From Opisthocomus hoazin (taxonomy: Eukaryota; Chordata; Aves; Opisthocomiformes; Opisthocomidae), in the NCBI RefSeq assembly GCF_030867145.1, contig NC_134419.1, forward strand, positions 6,723,501 to 6,787,500: 64,000 nt of DNA. The letters run 5' to 3'. The notes below the pieces were generated by a model. The model worked only from the letters and a program-made list of their open reading frames with translations, did no database searches and was not told the DNA's origin. Shown in pieces: positions 49,201 through 60,479 of the stretch (position 1 is its first letter; each line of letters starts with the position of its first letter). The position numbers were made by a program, and so were the translations under genes.

Positions 49201-50532
49201 CAACTTTCTTAGGAAAAAAAAAAAAAAAAGAACAGTTATTGGCAGATTAGGTGGGAACTAGAGCTGTCTGAAATTATTCTCTCCCCTGGGCTTCTCAGAA
49301 CAGCATTTTGTCTTGCAGGCTGCCAACTCTCCAGAGGCTCAGACTAATGACTGTTGCAGTCAGTAGGGATTTCTGTAAAATTACCACAGTAAATAGTAAT
49401 AGTATGAAGTTACTGTAATAAATAGTAATAAACTAGAAAAGTCACATGAAAGACTCTGTTAAAGGAAGCAATTTAAGAGGTGACAGACCATACAACTGTT
49501 CCACCTGCAAAATCTATGCTCTGCTCTTAAATACCAAATGCGCGTTTACACCAAGTGATCCCAGCCAAGTTCAGTCTTTGCTACAGGAGTTAAGGCCAAA
49601 AGGCCTCTTTCTTTTACAGTGCTATCATAAAATGCTTGCTTCAGGCAGCTGCAGCGGTAACTTCCCCATTTACCTGCCATCGCTGAGTTTTTTGGCACTT
49701 TTGTTGCTGGAGGCTTGTGCCTGGGACTTTATAAACAGTGAGACAGCGCTCAGAGAAACACGCACCAGCACCTGCAGTGCACAGTGGATCACAGTCTGGT
49801 TTCCCTCCCAGACCGATTGCCCTCTCAGAGCAAAGCCACTTGCTTAAGCTTCAACTTTGCAATGAGCGGCGAGGCTGCGCACCTTGCTCCGGCTGCTGCG
49901 GAGCTGCGCGTCCCGTGCTGCAAACCCCGCAACAGGGAAAATAAATGCAGGGTTGCACCTTCAACATGGAAGGTGAGTACCTGTCTCCACTGAGCAAGGA
50001 AAGAGGGAGAGACAGCAGGAACGGCTCTCGGGGGAGCTGGAGCCCAAGGAATCAGCCGGTGTTTGATGGGGGGAAGAAGAGGATGAACGCAGAAAGGAAG
50101 ATGGCGGGACAGGGGGAGAGGCTCTGGGGCCTGGCTCTTACCGTAGTCCCAGAAGGGAGGGCTGCTGGGAGGTGGCGGTGGCGGCCCCCTGCCTTTGCTG
50201 TTGCTGCCGGCAGGCTGGGTGCCCCTCGTCTCCTCATGGCTGCCCTGCTCCAGAGCACCGGCGGCCACACCAGGGCCTTCGCCTGGGGGAGCGGGCCCTG
50301 CGTCTGCCCCAGCCGGGGGGTCGGGCACCTGCTGCCTCAGGGCCTTCTGGGCTGCCATGATCTTCTGGCGCTCGGTGACGAGGGCGCACTTGTTGCACAG
50401 GCAGAGCTTCCAGCGGCAGTGGCCAGCATGGCCCTTCACTGGCACCACGAAGCCGTGGTTACGGCAGCGGGAGCACTTGGGCGTCCGCAGCGCCGCCTTC
50501 GCCACCAAGGCTGTGGCTTCCTCGGCCTCCAT
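43140..50532 (-). CDS. DMRTB1: DMRTB1 (DMRT6), DM-domain transcription factor, spliced CDS of four exons
   Basis: Complete gene on the - strand: join of 50532-50142, 48475-48243, 46611-46467 and 43246-43140, in total 876 bases or 291 residues. All exons join in phase (1/1, 0/0, 1/1) with GT-AG introns of about 1.67, 1.63 and 3.22 kb. The DM domain occupies about residues 16-68, with ligands C20, C23, H26, H35, C39, C44, C46 and C49 and the invariant core CSRCRNHG and ERQKIMAAQ. It is a nuclear DNA-binding regulator; in mammals the orthologue acts in the male germ line at the switch from spermatogonia to meiosis. A proline-rich middle (six consecutive P at 117-122), a [19 protein letters not shown] block in exon 2 and an acidic/serine-rich tail match what I remember of mammalian DMRTB1, which is longer (about 340 residues). 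The gene lies tail to tail with GLIS1. No disabling change was seen. Confidence 0.9.
43247..46466 (-). other. DMRTB1: DMRTB1 intron 3
   Basis: A 3,220-bp intron. It contains a G13 tract (44679-44691) and a pyrimidine-rich + strand segment (about 44.8-45.2 kb) full of chance frames. The 204-codon + frame at 43677-44291 has no recognisable domain and is not called. Confidence 0.75.
44679..44691 (+). repeat. Homopolymer G13 with flanking G-runs
   Basis: Thirteen G residues with GGGG before and GGAGGG after, within DMRTB1 intron 3. On the transcribed - strand this is a C-tract. It is slippage-prone and a potential quadruplex on the + strand. Confidence 0.95.
46467..46611 (-). CDS. DMRTB1: DMRTB1 exon 3
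   Basis: Codes for residues 209-256 plus one base. I chose the acceptor TGTTTCCGCAG because the resulting peptide, starting [20 protein letters not shown], lines up with the mammalian GGDFQPSYY region. A second in-phase acceptor (GATACTGCAG) would begin the exon at 46668 and add 19 residues. The proline-rich part contains [18 protein letters not shown], comparable to the mammalian LHFLPPP ... SLTVLFDTDKE. The donor is GTAAGG; without splicing, the frame would stop three codons later. Confidence 0.83.
46612..48242 (-). other. DMRTB1: DMRTB1 intron 2
   Basis: A 1,631-bp intron between GTAAGT at exon 2 and the CCGCAG acceptor of exon 3. I see no repeats or secondary genes. The + frame at 47575-47952 is not supported. 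Confidence 0.75.
48243..48475 (-). CDS. DMRTB1: DMRTB1 exon 2
   Basis: Codes for the split Ala131 and residues 132-208. It starts after a pyrimidine-rich acceptor ending TTTCCAAG and ends before a perfect GTAAGT donor (48242-48237). The peptide contains [10 protein letters not shown] and [11 protein letters not shown], which parallel the mammalian DMRTB1 block PFPLGY ... PPGVPLQQGFR as I remember it. A second, equally good acceptor (CTTTTCCTCCAG) 21 bases further in would start the exon at 48454, also in phase, removing seven residues. Confidence 0.85.
48476..50141 (-). other. DMRTB1: DMRTB1 intron 1
   Basis: A 1,666-bp intron. Its first 400 bases (nearest exon 1) are GC-rich and include a possible antisense first exon (49760-49972, + strand), described separately. 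An AAGATGGCGG YY1-like motif lies at 50098-50107. An A17 tract lies at about 49213-49229. Confidence 0.75.
49730..49972 (+). other. Candidate antisense promoter and first exon inside DMRTB1 intron 1
   Basis: On the + strand a TATAAA (49730-49735) is followed at 49862 by an ATG in fair context (G at -3). This opens a 37-codon frame beginning [20 protein letters not shown] and ending STWK exactly at a perfect GTGAGT donor (49973). A possible partner acceptor (GTTTCCAATTTGCAG, exon start 51079) would continue in phase for eight codons to a TGA at 51103-51105. I recognise no protein family, and the coding interpretation is speculative. Confidence 0.25.
50142..50532 (-). CDS. DMRTB1: DMRTB1 exon 1 (DM domain)
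   Basis: Codes for residues 1-130 plus one base. The start is the ATG at 50532-50530 in good context (G at -3, G at +4). The frame is open further upstream and contains another ATG, but that ATG overlaps the TATATAA box at 50595-50589, so it should lie outside the mRNA. The exon holds the entire DM zinc module (C20 to C49) and its recognition tail, then a Gly/Ala/Pro-rich linker and a P6 run before PFWDY. The donor is GGTAAG, with GT at 50141-50140. Beyond the donor the open frame continues into intron 1, so the 267-codon frame visible here is not the true protein. Confidence 0.93.
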
Positions 50533-50588
50533 GGCACACCGGCCCTGGCTAACCCCCCTGGCACGACTGGGCTGGCTCCTCAGGGCTC

Positions 50589-50595
50589 TTATATA
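50589..50595 (-). promoter_or_regulatory. DMRTB1: DMRTB1 TATA box
   Basis: TATATAA on the - strand, 57 bases upstream of the chosen ATG. A start site at about 50565 would give a short 5' UTR of roughly 30 bases. The box decides the start codon, because the only upstream in-frame ATG overlaps it. Confidence 0.7.
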
Positions 50596-50599
50596 GGGC

Positions 50600-52718
50600 A
50601 TGGCCACTGTTGCCCTGGCATGTAGCAACCTGGGCAGGCGGGGCAGGAGAGCCCACGGCAGCGGGTGGGGAATGCCCTGCTCCGGGGAGCCTGCAGCACA
50701 GCAGCCCCACCGGCCTCCCCTCCCTCAGCCGGGCATGGCTGTGCCTGCCACGTCCCCCTGCAGTCCCCGGGGTGTGGGCTGGAGCCAGACCTCAGCCATG
50801 GGGGCTGGAGGAAGAGACGGAGAAGAGACTGCACCTGCAAGAGCCTGGGGAAACATGCAGCAGTTTTAGTACATGTGCCTGTGCTGGTGTGTGCAGAGAT
50901 GGGGAGTTTTGGCCAGGCAGGGTGTGCATGGGAGAGAAACGCAGTGTCCCTCACAGTACTGCCTTGAGTGATAGTTTTCCCTTTTGGCACGTTAACATCT
51001 GCGCTCACTTTCATACCTCTCCTGTATTCGCTTTTAATATGCACAGGATTTCAGTGCTCTTTTGTTTCCAATTTGCAGTGTGCTTCTCTTGATCAGGAGG
51101 AGTGACTGCCTCAGCAGAGAAAAAAAACAGTTTCATCATTCTGTTTTTCAAAACAAGGTACTAAGATGAAGGCAGAAAGCGTATGTCATTTGAAAGACCT
51201 GTCTCTTTTTGTTGGAATTTCTTATTCTCTGGAAAGGAAGACAGGCTTTCAATTACAAATGCAGGAATGTTCCAGTTCCAGTATTGCTTAGAAAACACTT
51301 GTTATTTGTTACTGCTGGTAGCTACAAAACCATGGTTTACACAGTAGCCCATTTCCAGGAGAAAACTCTCCACTTTGCAATGTAAGGAACGACAGCTCCG
51401 ATTTTTGTCACATATGCAATAGCTAACTCTGTTTTAAAATCCTGAGATGCCAATAGCTCCTTCTACATTAAAGAGAACACCATAAAAATAAACCACCAAG
51501 TAGTTGTGAAGTTTTTTACCAATTAATTTGAAGAGAAACAGGCAACATCTGCCTGCTGCTCTAAAACAATTCTAATCTGCAACAGAGTATGCTTCACAGC
51601 AGCTTTGCAGAAGCCCTACTCTTGGAGCAAGCCTTCCTGCAAGACTTGGGTGCACCCCTCAACATCTGGGGGAGGGGGGCGAGGCCCCGGCACAGCAGGA
51701 GCTTTTAGAGATTTGGCAACAGTTTGGTCTGCCTTATCAGTGAGCAGCCAGCCCCTGTGCCTTGCAAGCCCCTGAGGCTCAGCCTAGATTCAGGCTTCTC
51801 AGTTTGCAAAAGACCCAGTAGGACTTTGTATCTGAGTCCTGCAGGTTTCCAGTAGGATTTCGTCTCCTGGGGAGGTGTTTTCTGAAGTCCAATACCAGTA
51901 TACAAGCCCAGACTTGCTCTCGAAAGCAGTTTGGACCCAAATCCTCAAATGTGCACAGTCCCTAGGCCACCCAGCACAGCAGCAATCCCAGCCTGCAGAT
52001 TTTGCTATCCCAGTTGCAGACTGAGTCTTCGGTCGCTGCTTTTTGTGAGGGGCTCTCAGCAGTGCCTTTGCACCCATGCATTCAGGGACCTTGTGCAGGA
52101 GCAAAGCCAAATCTGCGCAGGCACACAGCAGGTCACGTAGGAGTGACCACTGCAGTGCTCTGTAGAAACTGGGTGCTGGACTGCACCCACAGCATCTCCT
52201 TTTTAAGCAGGAGGCAGAAAAGCAGACAAGCGAATGTAATGCGCTCCCTGTCCTCAGTCACAGACCATTTTCCCCAGAAGACTTATAAAGTGCTGCCTAG
52301 AAAGCCAGCTTCATGTGCATGGGCGTGTGTGCATTGTGGCTAAGTATCTCTGAAAATGTGACCTGAAAATGTTACCATTTTTTCCTAGTCCAGAAAGGTA
52401 CTTGGTTAATATGCCTTCAATAGAAGTTACTCTTAAATGGAGTCTTGAAGTGCTGCTCACTTGTGCCGGGGCCTTGATGTTCCAGTAATGATTCTAAGTA
52501 TTAACTATGTATTAAATATAGACAGATAATATATTCCTAATTTAATGCTCCATGTTTTGCTGTATGTTGAAGATGTGCATATTTAGCTGTAGAATGAAAC
52601 AGGATGGATGACACATTTTAAAAAACTGTAATTATGTCTTTCCATAGATACACAGTCTGTTCATTTGGATACTTAAGCAGTGGAGGAGAAGGGTAGGCTA
52701 TGTACATTTTCTCCAGTA
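50600..52718. other. DMRTB1 upstream region
   Basis: The first 300 bases upstream of the TATA box are GC-rich with scattered CpG, consistent with promoter-proximal sequence. The remainder is ordinary mixed sequence with a G/A-rich stretch at about 51669-51684. The open frames here (50610-51092, 52002-52343) lack support. Confidence 0.5.
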
Positions 52719-53306
52719 ATCACAGAATCACAGAATCACAGAATGGTAGGGGCTGGAAGGGACTTCTGTGGGTCATCTAGTCCAACCCCCCTACCAAAGC
52801 AGGGACACCTACAGCAGGCTGCACAGGACCTTGTCCAGGCAGCTTTTGAATATCTCCAGAGAAGGAGACTCCACAACCTCCCTGGGCAGCCTGTTCCAGG
52901 GCTCCGTCACCCTCAGAGGGAAGAAGTTCTTCCTCATGTTCAGACGGAACTTCCTCTGCTTCCGTTTGTGCCCATTGCCCCTTGTCCTGTCGCTGGGCAC
53001 CACTGAAAAGAGTCTGGCCCCATCCTCCTGACACTCACCCTGCAGATATTTGTAAGCATATATTAGGTCCCCTCACAGCCTTCTCTTCTTCAGGCTGAAC
53101 AAGCCCAGCTCCCTCAGCCTCTCCTCGTAGGGGAGATGCTCCAGTCCCCTCACTGTCCTCGTAGCCCTCCACTGGACTCTCTCCAGTAGCTCCTCATCTT
53201 TCTTGAAGTGGGGAGCCTAGAACTGGACAGAGTACTCCAGGTGGGGCCTCACTAAGGCAGTGTAGAGGGGAAAGAGAACCTCCCTCGACCTGCTGGCCAC
53301 TCTGTT
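52719..53306 (-). mobile_element. CR1 LINE 3' fragment, inverted
   Basis: A CR1 in reverse orientation. It opens with three copies of CACAGAAT (52721-52744) and GGTAGGGGCTGGAAGGGAC, then carries the end of ORF2 antisense (block with [11 protein letters not shown] and LDKVLCSLL, 52809-53003). It ends near CCTCCCTCGACCTGCTGGCC, 5'-truncated. It is the same subfamily as the 37.1-38.0 kb copy, with nearly identical shared sequence, so both are fairly young relative to the other repeats here. Confidence 0.95.
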
Positions 53307-56300
53307 CTGAGTCACATAATACCACTAGTCAAGATATTTACTCAAACATACTTAAATTTATCTCTCTTCTCTCAAAAAAGGTATACCAGCCATGGGCTGC
53401 AACGCCTTCTCCATTAATAAATCATGTCTTTCAAAGTCATGTGGGTTTTTCTTTTGAACAATTTTCACCTAAGCATCCAGATTTATTATAGTCTCCATAC
53501 AGTTTGTTTCAAACATAACTAGACTTGATTTTTATAGAAAAGTGAACATTTTATTTTGCTTGTGAGGTAAATATTTATTTCTGCAGACAGTTCAAAGAAT
53601 TCTGCTGTTCCAATCCTGTTATATGTTTATACGTACATTTGATTTAGCTTATCACACACCATTGGTAAGACCATCCTACAGAGAAGGCAGAACAATTTCA
53701 AAATGAATTTTTGGAATGAGATGTAGAATTGTAGGTGGATGCAGCTTCATGTCTATTATCATTTTCTCCTTTATTCTTATTTGAAAGAAAATGAGGCATA
53801 ATAAAGTCTCATTTCTCTAAAACGTAGTTCACTCTAGCATTTTATGTAACATATGGTGGGACTGTGACATAAAGTGTGTACAGATAGAGTTCTATATTAA
53901 AGTAGCATTTATAAGAACTACTATCTTGCCAAAATGAAAGGAGACAAAGCTGCTGATTTCATGTTATTGAAATCAACAGCAATAATGTCTACTTCCTTCC
54001 AAATTCTGAATCATATAAAGTGTGTGGTTTTGGTATGCAGTTTGCTTTGTATGTGAAACAGTGAAGAAAAACAATGATTTAGCTAAAAGGGAACAAATCA
54101 AAAGACTGTCTGCCTTTAAACTGAGCAGCAGAAAATTGAGTTTTGTTTTTTTCCTCCTTCTCAGACTTTCCAGCTAACATTTTATGCAGTTAATGTTTTT
54201 TGGCAAGGAAATTGTTCTGCTTACACCTGACATTTCACAGAGCAATAGTAACATATTCAAGAAATTTCTTCAGTCTAAGATCTCTATTAACAAACATTTG
54301 CAAACTTGGGTCAAAATAAATGGTTTTGTATACATGACAATCCAGAATATCTTTTAGATTTTTAAGACATCATATATGAAGATAAAATCCTCTCTTCAAA
54401 AATTATCTTAGTAATTTGGAAGTGTCCATTATGTACTGCCTTAAGTCATTACATAAACATTTATATAGTGATAGTGTTATTAGCTCATCTACATTATAAC
54501 CGATTAGTCCCATGCTTATGGCTATCAGTTATGGTATACTCCACATGAGGACATTTACCTGTACAGGCAGAACTGCCCAAGGAGGACTAGCCAGGCTTCA
54601 GGTGCTCCCCACTGCTCCCCACCCTGGCCTCTTCTGTTATCGAGTTCTAACTGTGGATTGGTAATTGATCTCCTGGTATCGCTCACTCTTGGGTTTACAG
54701 GGAGACCGCTGCAGCTTCCTACACTGGCTGATGAGCTTGCAGGTTAGTTTTCAATCCCTTGCTGGACATCTCAAGTCAGGTCTGTCCCACAGGCTGGCAA
54801 GAAGTCTTCTCTATACTGCCAAGGAACATCAGTACTCCTTTGCCTGTCTTGTTGCTGGGAAGAAGCTGTTTTCACCTCCTTACATGCGGTTCATGTATCT
54901 GTTCGTTAAAATATAGCTTAACTATCTTGACACTGTTCTGCAGTCATATATGTCTCTTCTGTCCATCCACATGGCTAGAAAACCAGGCTTCCTTCCCCTG
55001 CTGTCTAGATGAGGATGCTGCAGTAGTCTTTCCTCTGAACTCCACATGTGCAATCTTTTCCCACTCTTACACGCTCAGAAGGCTTCAGCAACAATTGTTC
55101 TGGATTTTGTCGTGCATCCCTTTCCCTTCCTTACACTTCTCTTTTGTATTAATTACATCTTGCTTCTCTTCCCTTTCACAAGAGAAGAAAGATCCCCTTC
55201 ATATTTTATCCCCATCACACCTATGAGCTCATGTTCACTGTCAAGATACGGACTCTCACCTTCACCTGGTCCAGAATACCATTTTACTATGGAGCATTGA
55301 CAACACAACTTCACGCTTTCTTCTGTAGTCATCGTCACATTTAGGAGGTCCTTATAAAAACCATCAAAGCCTTTAAAACATCCTCTGACTGGCCTGTATG
55401 ACAAAAATCTCCCTTTCACCATTGAGCTAACACTAGTGCATATCCATCAACAATACCTGTCATAGAATTGCAAGGTTCAGCTATCTGCTGACATGCTTAT
55501 GAGGCTGTCTAATCCTGCCCAAAGCAAGCCCACAGGACAGGCAAGAAAGTTGTATGAGTTGCTTCCGTAGACTATTTTTTCCACCTTTCTAATCACTGTG
55601 AAATTGTACTGTAATAAACATATTTATTTAAATGTAAGGAAAAGTGCAGCACAGAAACACTTCAGTATGATTAGATCATATCTACCTTCAGATCAGAAAT
55701 GGCTAAAATGTGTTTGGATTACACCATTTTTAAAACAGGTTCCAGTAAAGTTGTTTAAGTTCTTATAAACAGAATCACCTTTTTTATTCTCTTTTAGTGA
55801 CAATTCCTTTACTTTAAAATGTTCTCTTTAGTAATTCAAACAGGAGTCCCACTGGAGTGTAATTTTTTGTTGTTGTTACACAAGTTTTAGGTGGAACACA
55901 ACTGGATGTTGATTTTCATCTGCTGTATCAAAAATGTGAAATTGTGCTATGATCAGAGAAAATTATAAAAGTTCTATAAAGCACTTCTGGTTTCTTTAAC
56001 AAACACAACTAAAATAAAGCTTGAGTACTTAAAATTGTGGATCTTTTTAATATATAACAGGAAAACTTAGTTCTCAAATATTAACAATACAGACTTTATT
56101 ACTATGACTGATGTTTGTTTATTGTAACAAGATCTTTATTTAAGAGAAAAGCAATAGTGATTCAGCTGGAAAGTTTCTGATCTGGTTATTTCACGAGTAC
56201 CGGAAGGGCAGGGTGTACCAGGAGAGAAATCAACCCCAACAAGGAAACAGAACACAGAACAGTTCTTATCCTGCAATAAATATGAATCGCGGTATCATCA

Positions 56301-59300
56301 AAGTGTAATTGTTTCCTTATATTGTGCTGGCTAAGAAACTTCATAATTATCCCTTCAGAAGAAATCTTTTGTTTCTTTAGAAGGTTACCTTTGTAGACAT
56401 TAAAAGAGAAACTGAAAACCAAAAGAGTAGTCCACTCTGTTAGTGCTATGGCAGCTGCAGGGATGCCTTAGTTACAACACCATTTTACTTTAGTAAGTTC
56501 CCAAATTTAGCAGGTTTTAGCCTGGATACCACTAGGCTTGTCAATCAGTCTTCCGCCTGGAGAAATAAACACATTTTTAATCCAGAGTCCTCATTCTCTT
56601 TCCCCTCAGCTATAATTCTTGTCATATTCTCTTAGACACAAAAAAACACAAAATCACATTTGAATTCTCCCGAACAGCAAAAAAAGAGATTTTATGCAGA
56701 AAGAGTCACGCACACCACAGAAAGTAGGTGGCCCGTTTAGAGTCATCTTTGCTTAGCACCTATTTTGTGCTGAAATTGTCAGATTACCTTGTCAGCAAGC
56801 CTAAAGCAATGCTAATAGATGGATAAAGTGGGAGATGGCTGAAAGACTACTACAAACATCAAGTGTACTTGCTGTGGGCAGGATTCCATTTGTGACTGTC
56901 AACACTGGTATATGTCCCACATTTTCTAACTGCACTTCTCCACCTCACGTCTGAATTAGATTTCAGAATATCTGAAGTAGCTTAAACAATGCAAAAGAAA
57001 TGAAAACAGCTGTTTGCCATAATTTCTTCCTCTGCCATAATTTCTTCCTCTTCAGCATGTATCTTCACAGATACTTGAATAAAGCAAATAATAATGAAAT
57101 GACCAAATAGCAGTTACTTATCAGCATAACATGAAGACTATCATCAAAATGTTTACCTTTTAGAGAGAACAGACAAGAGTAGTGACAATTAACCTCTGGC
57201 AAGCATGCTAGAACTGGCTTCTGGTATTCATACCAATAGCACACCATCTGCTCTTTGAGCATGATTCTGGAAACTGATAGTGAGGTGGCAAAGCTTCTTG
57301 CTGGCTCCTTAACCCCATATGTCAGACAGAAAGCGTGGTTTGTAGTGAGGAAGAAGAAACAAGCACTAGCATTGATGAATTTGTGTTAGCTGATTCCAGC
57401 CAGCTATACTGAAGGACGCTGTTCAGAAGGATTCCTTCTATGTTATTTTCATAAAATTCTCCTGTGGACAATGACAACAGAATCTTTCCAATTTAGCTGA
57501 ACCTTCTAGAATATATATATATGCTATGTATATTCGAGGTGTATTTTCACTGGAGAGAACTTCTGCAAATATAAACATAAGAAGACAAGTTGAAAGAATG
57601 CCTGCCTGTCTCCCAACTGAGGAAGTAAAGCTCTCCTTCCCTGACAGACTTACTTTCTTGCTATGTTAAGATAACTTGCATTTCTCTCTCTTTCTGGCAT
57701 AAAATGTGTTGATGAGCTACCTCAACTGGCTCCTGGAACTTCAAAGTCCACTAACACGATGTAGAAAGTAAAAAATGAAATTGAAAATAAAATGTATGCA
57801 TTGATAGGGCATCCTCCTCTTCTACTTCCTTGATGCAGCAAATGAAAAGGGGAGAGACTTACTCAACACTGGACAGTAAATCACCTGTGGTAGCAGAGCT
57901 TATGGACGAAGAAGACATGATAGTAGCAGAGGGCTGACCAGCAGCTTTGACAGATACAATGATAAGAGGATGTTGGTGTGAAGCCATACTAAGGCATTTT
58001 CACCGTGGAAGCAAGAGGGAAACCAGAAAGGCAGATTTTCTTGCCATTTCATACTTTATGATCATAAAATCAGACTGTCTTTCATCACAATAAATGGAAC
58101 AATTTGCAGGATAAGTTTTTATGAAGCATAAAAATAGCAGAATCAGACCATAGGTTGTTACCAGTATTTCCTTCAAATCTAAAGCAAAACTTATTTTAAA
58201 TCAGAAAAGTTTAGTTTGATCAACTCCAGAAAACAAATAGAAAAAGACACCAAATCATCTCTTCAGTTTCCCTGAAGCTGTGGGACCTAACTGTCACAAA
58301 AGGTTGCCTTTTGCTGCAGAGTTGTGCTGTTGGAAAGCTTGACCTACACAGCAGTGGCTCCTCTGGGCAGTCCCCTCTTTAGCTTTTTCCTCAGCAGCAC
58401 GCTGTTTCTCTGGGCGACTGCTCTGCTCTGAGACCCAGGTCCTCCGAAACACCGTGCTTCGGGCAGCTGTGGCAGCCGTCAGTGCGCTGTGGCTCTCAAC
58501 AACATGAAAGAAGAAATGAAAGGGCAGCTGAATGCCCAGCAGCAGATCACACAGCCTTGTGTAGCTACTTGAAACCTGTCAGACTTATGCTTATTCCCCA
58601 TGCCTGTTATATACATATGAAATAAAAGGAAATACAAAGTCAGTAGTAGTGGGAAGTTGTTGCTACCTGATGGCTGATGGTGAGCAATGATCCCTGTTAA
58701 TGATCCCTAGTTCTGGCTGAACGACAGCAGTCCTCTGTCTTTCTACATAAATACCTTAATCTTTAAAATAACAGCACCAGCTGTTATTTTATTGAAAATA
58801 AAATACTAGAGGATTGAAGTCCCATCAAAATTACTTCGATTGCACATTTAAATTGAGGACAGGAGCTGCATTTCTGGGAGGAGGTGAGGTACACCTGCTT
58901 TGACATATCAGTACAACCCCAGCATGAGGAGCGTGTTTCAGGCATAGCGTCCCATTTGGGCATAGCATGCTGCGGGGTATGCTGAGGTCTACCTCAGGCT
59001 TCCGCAGACTCTGCCACCAGAAATGTCTTTATTCCTGAAAGACAGTTTGGTTTCAAAGTAGATTGAACCCACGATTTGGCACTCTACTCAGTTCAAACAG
59101 CCGTGAACTTATACGTGACAGTTGTCTTAAAGTCTATCAGGACTCCAGTCTCTAACATATGACTCCTGTTTTCCATGGACAATGAATCTGAAAATGTTCA
59201 ACTGGAACATGCTGTATTCTACTACTGTAGTAAAAATTCTCATATGTATATAACAGAAGACTTTCAATATTTAATGGAACCAAAACACTAACATGGCTAC

Positions 59301-60479
59301 ATAAAATAAAGTGAATTAATAAATTCACATAACAACAAGTGTTCCTGACTAAAGTGTGTATCTACACAGTTAATTGAAATCACATATTTGCAATATTTAT
59401 ATTTTATTTTAGCATTCTTTGTCTCAGAACTCATACAAAAGCAAACAAGTTTGATATTTTTTGAGCACAGTGTATAGTTAAAGGCTGAAGTGTTAATGGT
59501 AGTTACTGTTATTTGCAGTTGGCGGAAATGTTTGCAGAATATTTACTTGAAGATATCCAAAGGTTTTTTTGCACTTAGAGAATCTGTACATGTCTGTACT
59601 GTACAAATCTGTACTGTATTTTAAAGGATTAGCCAGGGATAGAAGACTAGGTATAATATATGCATTAATTAGACACAATAGCTATCTTAAAAAATCACAG
59701 CTTTTTAGAAGTACAAATTAAAAACAATGCCATTAATTTTCTTTAAGAAAGGAATAAGGCAACATCTTAACTCAAATTAAAAATTTCTGTATGTTCTTCA
59801 TTCAGATAAGTCCCAGTCACTACAAATAATCTCAGTCCTCTATTTTCCCAAGTGTTATTTGTTAAGTGTTAGAGTTTTAAAAATAAATTGTGAAAAAGAA
59901 AATAAAACCATCATTACCCACAGGAAATCTTATCTGAGTTTCCATTATTGTAAACAATAGATATTATAATGAATATTTGTGTTGAGATTACAAGGTATGA
60001 TATGGATATTTATGGGTGATTAGACAGGGCTGATAATTAGGCAACCATCATCCCCAAATTATATATTTTAGACTTGATTTATTGGCTACATTATCATAAC
60101 AATGATCTACAGTCTTGTGATTCAAAATGGTGAACTGATGAATATTATAGACTGCTAGTGACTTGATGATAATAAGCCTGGGGAAAGAAGCTGAACTGTC
60201 TTCACTATCTCAGTAAGACAAGATTTCCTATTTTTATAGCAGTCTTTTCCACCTGTCCTAGCACTGAAACACAGAGAGTAAGAATGAGTATTTGACATGA
60301 GATTTCAGGAATACCTTGTACAGTGGTATTAATATTTTCATATATCTACTAGCAGTACCAAACCTAGAACATTTTAGGGTTACGTTTAGGTTTTCCACAG
60401 ATGTCTTCACAGTAGTGACTGACAGGTAACCTGCATTCAACTAATGTATCTCTTCCTTGTTTGGTTTCCAAGTGCTTAA
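53307..60479. other. Intergenic, no supported gene
   Basis: AT-rich DNA with no recognisable exons. It contains a short AT dinucleotide run at about 57512-57524 and a small tandem duplication at 57015. A block starting CATAGAATTGCAAGG near 55461 weakly resembles an antisense CR1 start but could be chance. Confidence 0.55.
57015..57050 (+). repeat. 18-bp exact tandem duplication
   Basis: TGCCATAATTTCTTCCTC occurs twice in a row (57015-57032, 57033-57050), followed by TTCAG. Exact identity suggests a recent duplication. Confidence 0.9.

Noticed and set aside
50575..50601. Upstream in-frame ATG for DMRTB1 (M-P-Y-I-R...)
   Set aside because: The ATG directly abuts and overlaps the TATATAA box, so it should not be in the mRNA.
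49825..50628. 267-codon single-exon reading of the DM-domain frame
   Set aside because: The frame runs past a good GGTAAG donor into intron 1, and starts upstream of the TATA box. The spliced 291-residue model fits family resemblance and phase better.
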